Source: Anas platyrhynchos (taxonomy: Eukaryota > Chordata > Aves > Anseriformes > Anatidae). From it: a stretch of DNA of 64,000 bases. Below the pieces are notes generated by a model, which worked only from the letters and a program-made list of their open reading frames with translations, did not search any database and was not told the origin of the DNA. Positions 1 to 9,900 of this stretch are shown piece after piece. Within the stretch, counting starts at the first letter, position 1; each line of letters opens with the position of its first letter. Made by a program: the position numbers and the translations under genes. The stretch is taken from positions 10,637,001-10,701,000 of the forward strand of contig NC_092621.1 in the NCBI RefSeq assembly GCF_047663525.1, read 5' to 3'.

Positions 1-207
1 TCCCCTCCCAGCTCTTACTGCACCCCCAGCCTGCCCGTTGGCAGGACAGAGCAAGAAACAGAGATGTCCTTGGCTTAGTATAAGCACTGCTCTGCAACAA
101 TTAAAGCATCGGGGTGTTATCAGAACTCTTCTCATCCTAAGCCAAAACACAGCATTCCACCAGCTACTAGGAAGAAAATTAATTCTGTTCTAACTGAAAC
201 CAGGACA
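1..207 (-). mobile_element. ERVL-type solo LTR, 5' part, cut by window edge
   Basis: This is the same LTR that is seen whole at 11313-11919; positions 1-207 match 11713-11919. It ends at the same point and is followed by the same CCCTG, so the insertion came before the A/B duplication. It lies in intron 1 of gene A, in the same orientation as the gene. It is a fossil with no coding part. Confidence 0.85.
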
Positions 208-339
208 CCCTGGCACGGACATCGCCTCCAGCCTCTGACAGAGCTGCTGCGTGCTGCCGGTGGCGAGGGGACACGGCAGACACGCAGCAAGGGAGCCCAA
301 CACTTTCCTCTCGCAGGGAGAAGAGCGCCCACCTCTTAC

Positions 340-442
340 CTGCCTGTCGGCGATTTTCTCTGTAACCGGTCTCATCCCTTTCCATCTTTTCTGCTGCCAG
401 CAGAGGCGTGAGGGCCAGGAGAAGGCTCCAGCGCAGGGCCAT
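340..442 (-). CDS. Receptor gene A, leader exon (partial gene)
   Basis: This is the first coding exon of the leftmost receptor gene; the rest lies beyond the window. It begins with ATG at 442 and encodes a signal peptide with hydrophobic core WSLLLALTPLLA, then a short polar stretch, 34 codons plus one base. It ends at a good donor (CAG|GTAAGAG), so the following intron is in phase 1, as in the other four leader exons. It is nearly identical to the leader of gene B (12052-12154). The solo LTR follows 132 bp downstream in intron 1. The assignment rests on paralogy with B to E; whether the rest of gene A is intact cannot be seen. Confidence 0.75.
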
Positions 443-2420
443 GCTGCCTTCTCCCCCCTGGCAGGACCGAGGGCTCGTCCAGCCGGCTGCTGCTCAGTGC
501 CCGCCCGACTGCGAGATGTGCAAGCAGCGAAAGGAAGCAGGCAGGCAGAGCGGCTGCATGCGGGGCGAGAGGCTTCCTCATTGGAGAGGGAACCTCTGCC
601 GCTGTCAGCACTGCTTTCGTTCCTCGGAGCACCGGGGCAGCTTCGCACCCGTCTCACAGCCCCGCAGCTCTCTGAGTGCTGGCCGGAGAGGCCGTTTTGG
701 GGGCTCTCTGTGGGAGCAGCCACGCGACACGACGCCTGAGCTGCCCCCTCGGGATGGGCAGCAGCGGTCCCAGAAGGACGTGTGAGCAGCCTGGCTCTCC
801 AGGACTTCTGCGGGAAGATGGAGCTTCCACGCTCAGTAGAGTCATGCAGAGACTACGTCAGCACAACTCTCCCTTGATTAAGATCTGAAAACTTGGAAAG
901 AATTGTGGAAAAAGGCTGCCAAATGGGCATTGATGGTCTTTGTGAGCTGGTGGCGCACGCTTGGGCAGGAAAGCCGAGGTGCTGAATGGGTGCTGGAGCG
1001 CAGGCTGAGAGCAGATGCTGGGTGACACGCTGGTGACAGCCACGGGGACCCGCAGTGTGGGTGCCATGGCAGTGATCCCAGGCCTGAAAGTCTGTCTGGT
1101 GGTAGGAGCCTTGAGGTGTTTTGTTTTCTCTGATGGAGACTTTGGAGTCTTTCAGTGTAGAGGCTCAAAAACCATTTATAGAGCTGCAGAAGCAAAAAGC
1201 AAACCACATTAGCAGGAATGAAGTTCCCCTTTTGGGGGAATCTTTGGAAAATAACTAGGAAAATTCCATATGTCAGAAAAAATCCCCCCCCCCACCCCAA
1301 AAATAAAAACCCACATCCCAGTACCGCAGCCCCTCCGGTAGGGACCCTTGGGCACAGAGGCTGCCACCAGCCCCTCCCCGCCCAGGCACCCCTGGGGACC
1401 TAGGGCAGGCGCAGGGGCTGCCTCCCACTGCCTTTGGCATCTCCCCCTATATCCCCCAGCACTCAGGGGCTCCAGGAGAGCTCCTGGCACCTCTCTTACC
1501 CACACACTGCACCACAGAGCTCCTTGCTGCCAGAGCGCGTTCACCAAACGCCACTCACGTTCCTGAGGCTTCTGCCACACGCTTCCCAAAGCCTCTTCAT
1601 GCACACATGGCTTCTGGAGATGTCACAGGTCACAGCACTTCCCCTCAGTAATCACAGCTGTTTGATGTCTTCCAAGACACGGTTAGAAGAGCTGGCGAGA
1701 GCCAGGGGTAGGAAGGAGAGGGGAACTGAGAGGAGTCCCTCAAAACCCTCACACAAAGCTCCTTCAGAAAGACACGGCCAACAAACACCGCGTGTTGCCC
1801 TTCCCCTCAGCTCTGTCCCCAGCTGCCTCCTCCTCCTCCCCCTCAGCAGGGAATATTGTCTGTCCCCATCCAACCAAGCACCCTGCCCTCCAGTGCCAGC
1901 TGAATGCCTCAGGAAACCCTCGGAGCTGCTCAACCCTCCCTCCCACTCCTAAGCACTACTGCTTTTCTATTCCTCCAGAAACAGGCCCCCAGCCATGTCC
2001 TGGGGATCACTGGGATGTTGTCTGTGGAAGACAGCCATCTCTGCTGCTTCTTCAAACGGCCCCGTTCACCACCAGGCTCTGAGCCCTGCTCTTCAGCCCG
2101 TTCATCACCCAGTGCAGTGTGAACATGCTCAGCCCATCCTCCAGCAGTGTGCTGCTCAACAAGGAGAGCCTCTGGGCTGACCTTCCATGTCTGGGATGTT
2201 CCAGGCCCTGGTGTCCGGGGGGGAATAGGGAGGACAGAAACAGCTCCTCACCACAACCAGAGCTCTGAAGATCCTCAGGCCTGCTGCTGAGGGGTCTCAG
2301 AGGAGCTGCAGAAGGACAGCTCTGGGCTCATCTCCCACGTCCTGCGGGAGATGACTTGAGCCAAAGGGGAACAGTTGGGCCTCCATCACCACGCAGGCAG
2401 ACAGCCCGCTCACAGCCTTC
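443..2420. other. Spacer between gene B 3' end and gene A leader
   Basis: This spacer should hold the gene A promoter. It contains a relic of a receptor CCP exon and intron (1321-1514), then a block from about 1515 that matches the upstream regions of genes B (13219 on) and C (22674 on). The C-rich run near 1285 and the A/T-rich stretch at 1215-1310 are unremarkable. I see no protein gene; the open frames here are not conserved between copies. Confidence 0.6.
1321..1514 (-). pseudogene. Relic of CCP-5 exon end and following intron
   Basis: Positions 1321-1499 match the intron after the fifth CCP exon of B, C and D (for example 6330-6492 and 21600-21780). They include the splice donor GTAAGAG at 1493-1499 and the last 15 bases of the exon (1500-1514). 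The match stops there and switches to sequence shared with the upstream regions of C and D. It is a recombination scar, not a working exon. Confidence 0.7.
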
Positions 2421-2435
2421 TGCAAACCACAGGCC

Positions 2436-2441
2436 TTTATT
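2436..2441 (-). terminator. Poly(A) signal of gene B (AATAAA)
   Basis: AATAAA on the minus strand lies inside GGACAAGCAATAAAGGCCTG. The same hexamer in matching context occurs at 14140-14145 (C) and 23580-23585 (D), and in more diverged context at 35017-35022 (E). It lies about 1.5 kb past the stop of gene B, which implies a long 3' UTR that includes an antisense CR1 fragment. Confidence 0.55.
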
Positions 2442-2712
2442 GCTTGTCCCAACAGAGCGGGCAGAGTGGGGTAAAGCATGTGGGCACCCAGGAGGTGGAA
2501 GGAGCACAAACCGCCCCTCAGTTTCCCCATCTCACAAACCCGCTCATTCCCCGTTGGCTTGAGCCCACCCTTTCCCTCTCGGCCCGATATCCACGGGGAG
2601 CAGCTCCAGCAGAGCACGCAGGCCACACCAACAATGTGCTTGGTCCCAGAGGCCGGACACACTCCCTAGGATGAGGGGCAGATGCATCCAGAGCACTGGA
2701 GGACACCCAAAA

Positions 2713-3394
2713 CCTGAGAACGACCTGGGCGTGATGGTTGATAGTCGGCTGAATATGAGCCAGCAGTGTGCTCAGGTGGCCAACAAGGCCAACGGCATCC
2801 TGGCTTGTATCAGAAACAGTGTGACCAGCAGGGCTAGGGAGGTGATCGTCCCCCTGTACTCGGCTCTGGTGAGGCCGCACCTCGAGTACTGTGTTCAGTT
2901 TTGGGCCCCTCGCTACAAGAAGGACATGGAGGTGCTTGAGCGGGTCCAGAGAAGGGCGACGAAGCTGGTGAGGGGCCTGGAGAGCAAGTCCTACGAGGAG
3001 CGGCTGAGGGAGCTGGGCTTGTTCAGCCTGGAGAAGAGGAGGCTCAGGGGTGACCTTATCACTCTTTACAGATACCTTAAAGGAGGCTGTAGTGAGGTGG
3101 GGGTTGGCCTGTTCTCCCACGTGCCTGGTGACAGGATGAGGGGGAAAGGGCTTAAGTTGCGCCAGGGGAGGTTTAGGTTGGATGTTAGGAAGAACTTCTT
3201 TACTGAAAGGGTTGTTAGACATTGGAACAGGCTGCCCAGGGAGGTGGTGGAGTCACCATCCCTGGAAGTCTTCAAAAGACGTTTAGATGTAGAGCTTAGG
3301 GATATGGTTTAGTGGGGACTGTTAGCGTTAGGTCAGAGGTTGGACTCGATGATCTTGAGGTCTCTTCCAAGCTAGAAATTCTGTGATTCTGTGA
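2713..3394 (+). mobile_element. CR1 LINE, 5'-truncated 3' end
   Basis: The plus strand encodes the C-terminal part of CR1 ORF2 ([38 protein letters not shown]). It ends in the typical CR1 3' tail with repeated ATTCTGTG at 3378-3394. It is 5'-truncated like most CR1 copies and cannot move. It lies antisense within the probable 3' UTR of gene B. The same insertion is present at 14417-15098 and 23857-24536 but absent from gene E, so it dates between the E split and the later duplications. Confidence 0.95.
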
Positions 3395-3951
3395 AAACAC
3401 GCCTTCGCTGGCACAGGCCGTGGGCAGCTCCTGCCCTGTAGCAGAGGGTGCTGGTGACAGACGAGAGAGGCAATGGGAGGGGAAACAATAACCCAGCACA
3501 GGCTGTACGAGGTCCTGCTTACAGCTGGGGAGCACCAAAACTCGAGAAAGGGCCATGAGGAGGCCTTCAAAATGCCGGGCCCAGGAGCACCCAGTGCCTC
3601 TTCCCACGGTCAGACTGGGAAGCCTCTCGCACCGCTGCCTGTCCAGGCAAGGCCAGGAGGGCTGAAGAGGGCAGTGTCTTTGTGCCCTTAAAGAAATGGC
3701 CGCAGTCCTCTTGCTCTGGTTGCCCGGACGAGACCCCCAGTGCTGGTCACAGTCACACGAGAGACGGGGTCCTGGCAGCCACCAGCACTAAGCTGGGGTC
3801 GTCCTCCCCGCGGTCTCTGCTCTCTGACACCCGCCGTGGTCTCCCAGCGTCCTGCGCAGGGACGGGGACGGTCGCTCTCCAGCCCGGCCACCTCTACCTG
3901 CGGACACCAACAGCACCCAGGGCAGAGGCTGCTGCCAGCCCTCGGCAGAGC

Positions 3952-6900
3952 TCACGCTGCCACAGCCGTGAGGGTCTGAGACAGGCCGGAGCGCTGGGCA
4001 CTGCCTGGCACCGCCACGGCCCTTTCCTCGGGTCGCTCTCGACCCTCTGCCCCATACATGTGTGGGGGCCATCTCCTACCTGCTTCTTCTTCGGCCAGAA
4101 ACCTCTCCTTGATCACACAGTAGTGGTCCGAGTTTTCATAGGGCTGGAGCTCTGCAGGGGACAAAACAGCCTGAGGGACCTAGGGCTGCAGGAGGAGGAG
4201 CAGCGCAGACCCAGGCAGGCAGCGGCACAGGGTCCGTGGGGCTCTCCTGGCAATGACCTGCCCTCCTTACATCCCAGCCCTGCTGCCGTGGCCCTACCTG
4301 TGTAATGGTCCTCCTCGGCTTTCCTGGGCAAGGCTTTCCTCCTCCTGGGAAGGCAAAGGGGTGTCCTGAGGCTGGGCAGAGGCTGATGGGGCTGCTGACT
4401 TGCAGACCCAGCCAGGAGCCCACCAGCCAAGCCACAGTAGCACCAGCTGCAGCCCCCATGGCACCCAGAAAAGAGTGAGAGCAGTGCAGAAAGCCCCCTC
4501 TGTCACCAGCCACCCCGCTAGCCCAGCATGGCCTGAGGCAGAGCAGTGACTCTGAGTTCCCTGCCTACTCACCTGCACATCACAAACCACAGGATCCCAG
4601 CAGACAGCATGACCATCGCTGACAGCACAGCCACCACGGTGACCGCAGTCCATGGCCAGGGGCCTGGAGGCTGCCCTGAAAAGAAGCACACAGCCAGCAG
4701 TGGGTGCCACAGCCTGGGCCTCGAATCTGCAATGGCCCCAGCGATGGCAATGAATCTGTGCAAGGGTATAGAGGTGTCTGTGGGCTCATGTACTGTGTGG
4801 GATGGAGGATCACCCGCACTTATGGGAAAAGAGAGGTGTCCTGTGCCCCAGAAGGAGCTCCTGCCCTCGCCAGCCCCTGACCACAGCAAGGTGCCAGGCT
4901 GGGAAAAGGGAGGACGTGGCAGAGAGCCTCGGGCACAGGGCGCGGGGTGAGCCAGCCCCTCCGCGGAGGAGCCCACTTACCACTGCTATCAACTAGTGAC
5001 TTATGGCTTCCGAATGGGACACTGTGCAATCCCCTGATATCTGGCCAGGTGGCCAGGAGATTAAGGAGAAGAAAAAAGAAGCTGAAGGATGGCTAGGAGA
5101 CAAAACTTGCAGGGGACGCTGTGTAAGCTTTTGACATGCTGCCAAGGAGTACAAAGGGAAGGACAAGAAAAAAAAAACTGAGAGGAAGACTACGAGCCTT
5201 CAGCATGAAAGACCCCCAGAGACCCCCAGGGAGACCACCGGAGACTGATGCGCATGCTCCAGTAGGAGGGACTGGGTTTGGATTCTGGAAACTAATTATA
5301 ATAACCCAGTCTTTTTTAGAAGTAGTAATGAATATGTATTAGTCTAGGAGCATAAAAATCAGCTACTTGATGTGGCTGGTGTGCGTACTGGTGGAGTGGA
5401 GACTCCCGGCGCACCCAGCGCTGTTTGCTTACCTCTATTCCTTTAATAAATTGTGAACTTTGATTGTAGTCCTGATTTGAAGACTGAGCCATTTATAACA
5501 GAAGGAAGCATTGAAGAGGGTCACTGCCTTGCCTTCCCTTCCCCTGGCACCCTTGCAAGGTGCTGCGGTCACAGCCCTGCTCCCAGCCAGCAGCAGGGAG
5601 AGGAAGGCGGAGGTGACACTGCCCACGGCAGGTCTCCAGCTGCAGAGCTGGAGGAGTCTGGATCACTGGAAGCTGGGCGTGAGCTTTGCATCACCTCTCA
5701 GTGCTCGAGGCAACTGCTGGTGGGAGCAGACCCCTGGCTCCGTCCCCTTGCTGCCTGGCAGCGGGCTCAGCCCCTCGGGAGGGAAATGCTCCCACGGGTG
5801 CTGGCCCTCTCGCCACAGAGCGTACCCGCACCCAGCTGGCAACCTCCATGCGTGCCTCTGAAACAGGGCCAGCAGCACTCTGCCATCGGGACCACCCTTC
5901 CCTCTTAAATGCACCTCCTCACTCACCCTCGCACAGCCAGTAATCTTCAGGCTGCCAGTAGTCAGTGCTGTTCTTCACAACCCAGGACCTCTGAGGAGTT
6001 GGAGAGCTTTGGCCTGGGATATCTACACAGGCGATCTTCATGGGAGGAGGCCAGTACCCTTCAGGGCAGCTCACCATCACCACTGCACCGACCATGTAGG
6101 ATGCCATGTCTGGGACAAAGATTAATCTGGGGTCCCAGCGGGGCTTCTGGCATTTTCCTGCAACAACAAGAAGGGAAGGTGCTAGCAGGGCAGGGGCTGG
6201 CCATGCAGGGCAAGGCAGGGGACGTGGCAGGAGATCCCTGCCCTGGCACGCTACGGTGAGGGATGGAGCTGCGGGACACGACGTGGAGCAGCTTCTGCAG
6301 CACGGCCCCAGGAAGGGGATGAGGGCAGGTCTCCAACTCTGCAGCCACCAGCCCCCTCCCCACCAAGACACCCCTGGGGACCCTGGGCGAGCCCTGGGCA
6401 GGTGCAGGGGCTGCCTCCCACTGCTTTTGGCATCCTCCTCTATATCCCCCAGCACGCAGGGGCCCCAGGAGAGCTCCTGGCACCTCTCTTACCCACACAC
6501 TGCACCATGGAGCGAATGCGGGTCCAGGCACCTCCTGAGCCCTTTCCCATCCAAACTTCTCTGTACACAGGCTTCCCAGCGCTGATGGACTGGTCTTCTC
6601 TTGAACATTTGATGTGGGTGAAAGATGGCTCGAAACCCTCAGGGCAGCTCAGCGTCACTTCTTCCATCCTGTTGTACTCCTCCTGCTCTGGTGCCAGACG
6701 GAGCCTTGGGTCCCACGAGGGCTTTCGGCACGTTTCTGGCAGAGGCAAAAGCAGGTGAGTGGCTGTGGGGGTGGGGCTGCCCAGGGGTGGGTGAGGCTGG
6801 GCCACCATTTGCTTGGGCACTGGTCTCAGGCATCAAACCCAGGGAGACCGAGGGATGCGCTCAGGTATGGGGAGCATGGCCCAGGACACGGTGGGGATGT

Positions 6901-9900
6901 GGGAAACGCAGAGAGGCATGGAGGGTAGGACTGGATGACAGGGCTGCAGAGAAGGTAATTCCTGCCAACCCACGTACCAAGGCACTCCACAGGCCCCTCA
7001 ATGTGAATCCAGACACCTGTGCTCTTCCTCCCCAGCCAGGTAGTTCTGCCTACAAATCCAGAATGTTCTGCTGTCTGCACTCCCCCTGCACATCTGATGT
7101 GGGTGAAGGACGGCTTGAAACCCTCGGGGCAGCTCAGCGTCACTTCTGCGTTCTCCTTGTACACCTCCTGCTCTGGTGCCAGACGGAGCCTTGGGTCCCA
7201 CAAGGGTTTCTGGCATGTTCCTGGGTGAGGCAAAAGCGAGTTTAGTTGGGGTGTGGGTGCTGAGGTGGGGCAGGGTACCACCAGCTATCAGCAACCACCA
7301 GCAGTCCCTCCAGACACCAAAGGGAGACAGAAGGAGAGCCGTCCATGTGCCATGACGTGCCCCCCAGCAAGCCTTGCTGGGAGGGAGGGGGCTCCCCTTG
7401 TCACTTGCCCACAAAATCCCTTCTCCACCCCATTTCCATGCTCGCTCTTTGCCCCCCACCACATCCCACGGCCGGCAGCTCCCCAGGACAATCCCACCTG
7501 CAGCAGGAGACCCCCTGCAGCCGCTCTCTGGAGCTGACCCCAAGCCCAACTCAGGCTGCCCTTCACCTCGCCGTGCCCTGGCACCAGAGGAGTCGCAGGG
7601 CTCCAGGTGAGGCACCTCCTGTCACCCCACTTACTGATGCACATTGTGGGGCTCTGAATGGGGATCCATTGCCCCAACTCGTTTTTCTGTGTCCAGGTGC
7701 CCTTGTGCTCCCCTGTAGCCACAGCCTGAGGTATCCATGCACATTTAGCCTGCTGGAAGGGGGGCTGGAAACCCTCTGGGCAGCTCAGTGTCACTTCTTC
7801 GCCCTCATTATAAACCTTGCGCTCTGGTGCCAGACGAATGTCAGCGTCCCACTGGGGCCTCGAGCATTTTACTGTCAAAGGCAAATTTGTGTGAGAGTTG
7901 GGGGGGAGGATGCAGGAGGCTCGGGGAGGCCAGAACCAAGGCCGTGAGGAAACCCGAGGGGTGCTGAGCCCAGGACAGCAGCGTCACAGGGAGCAGTGGG
8001 GAAGGAGGGTGCTCTGAGGGGGGAGCTCCTCAGCAGCCGGCAGGGCACCGCAGCGCCAAGCAGGGGCTGGGGCGGGAGTGTGAGGGCAGAGAGGGGACGG
8101 GGAGAGCTGCCCCACGTACCCACGCACGCTACGGGCTCCTCAATGCGGGTCCAGGCGCCTCTGCCTCTCCTCCCCCACCAGCTGTCCCCATAGACAGGTT
8201 CTCCTGAAGTCACTCCTTGAAATTCCCTCACACATTTGGCACTGGTGAAGGAGGGCTTGAAACCTTCAGGGCAAGACAGCCTCAGTTCCTCATTCGGTGT
8301 GTAGCTGCCTTCCTTTGGGACGAGCACGATCCTTTTGTCCCACTGGGGTTTCTGGCATGTTCCTGCAGGGGAGAAAGCGTGACAGTCCTCCTTGGGGATG
8401 GGGTGCTCGGGCAGGAGGGGGCCGAGGCTGGACCACAACTGCCTGCGGGGTCATCTGTCAGCAGAGCCCCTGGGTGCGGGACAGGAGCCCCGCGGGGCTG
8501 TGAGGTGCTCAGAGCAGCAGGGCTGAGGGCAGGATCTGGCCACAGCTCAGGCAGGGCAGAGGCAAGGCCGGGCCCCGCTGGGGGCTCCTGTCCCGGCCCA
8601 GCTCGGGGGCTGCTCCCGGCCGGGGCCATCCCAGAGCCGAGCCCGAGGCATCCCACGGGCACGGTGAGACGCCAGGGGCCCTGCTGACGGAGAGGAGCCC
8701 GCGGCAGGGGAGAGCTGCTGTCTCCGAGTTACCTGTGCAGGCCTGGTACATTTCAATGTGATGCCACCTTCCCCACTTGTCCTTCACTTTCCAGGCATGT
8801 TCCCAGTCACTCCATGCAACACATCTGATCACAGCGAGATGAGGAACATCCTCAGTGAGGCAGCTCAGTGTCAGCTCCTCCCCGTTATCATAAGATGTCT
8901 TCTCTGGGACAAAGCGGAGGCTTGAGTCCCACTGCGGCTTCGGGCAAACTGCAGAGAGAAGAAGGAGAGCGTGTCAGTGGGATGGGAAGAGCCAAAGCTG
9001 ATGGACCTCTCCAGGGGTTTGTGCCTCGTTGCAGGGCACATCCCGGCAGAGGCAGGGGTAACGCTGCACAGCACGTGGGGCTGGCCCCTTCCTCCAGGCT
9101 GGAGCTCCGGGAGTGCTCCGAGAGAGCAGGGAAAGGAGCACTGGGCTTCCAGCCCTGGAGGGATTCACAGCATGCCCGAGCACGGAGGCACTCAGAGACA
9201 CACACCGGGGCCATGCAGAGAGCTGCCCATAGGCCCCAGACACAATAAAGCGTCCAGGTGAAGCTTCAGCGAGGCCAACACGGTGCAGGAGGGCAGCTGG
9301 CATGCTTTGAGCAGCAGGAGGTGAGGTTGGTGTTTCGGGAAGCTGTGCTGTGGAGCAGGAAGTGGCAGCACGGGGCAGCATGCAGCTCACAGCCGGGGTG
9401 TGCGGCCCCACGGGGCTCCTCCACGGCCTCCCTTGGGCTTTCGCTGCCCCAGGATTATCCTTGAGCCCCTTCTGGCAGCTCAACTCCACTAACACAAACT
9501 GTTTGAACAGAGCCTCGTTCTACCTAGCGCTGGGCATTGCTGCTATGGCTCCTGGGCGTCTGCGAGTGAATCATGGCCAAACAGAGCCAGCCCTGCAGGA
9601 AAACATCCCCTGCAAGCTTCTCCACCTCCCTGCTGGGCACAACGGGGCTGTAAGAGCACGAGGCCTTGGTACAGGCATTGAGTAAAGCTCTGAGCAGTGT
9701 GCCGCGGGTCTTCCACTGTCCCCTGGCCTGTGCCCCTCTCCCTGATTGTACCCCGTGTAATACACCCTAAATGTTTGTTCGTTGTCTTTTGTATTAGAAA
9801 AGCAAGGAGTTCTGTTTGAGGAGCGGGAGTTGCGAAAGCTCCCTGCTGAAGGAAGGAGCTGTAGAATGCTTGGCTAGACACTATGAAACTTCTTTTGCTT

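Larger units (their letters stand above)
1515..9457. repeat. Segmental duplication, copy 1 (matches 22674-30654)
   Basis: This block is collinear with 22674-30654 with few differences. It runs from the region upstream of gene A, through the 3' part and all CCP exons of gene B, to the sequence GGATTA at 9451-9457, where the two copies diverge. It is the unit that made genes B and D near-twins. I judged the match by reading aligned stretches; I did not compute an identity. Confidence 0.85.

Noticed and set aside
3688-4072. Other open frames over the receptor 3' regions as further tail exons
   Set aside because: They are out of frame with the tail, and the conserved TGA at 3952-3954 comes first; the donor-like GTAGAGG near 3893 could be real only if another reading frame entered.
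3952-4344. Reading the receptor tails as ITIMs
   Set aside because: The residue two places before each tyrosine is aspartate, not I, V, L or S, and the spacing of the two boxes fits the ITAM rule; an ITIM reading is the weaker one.
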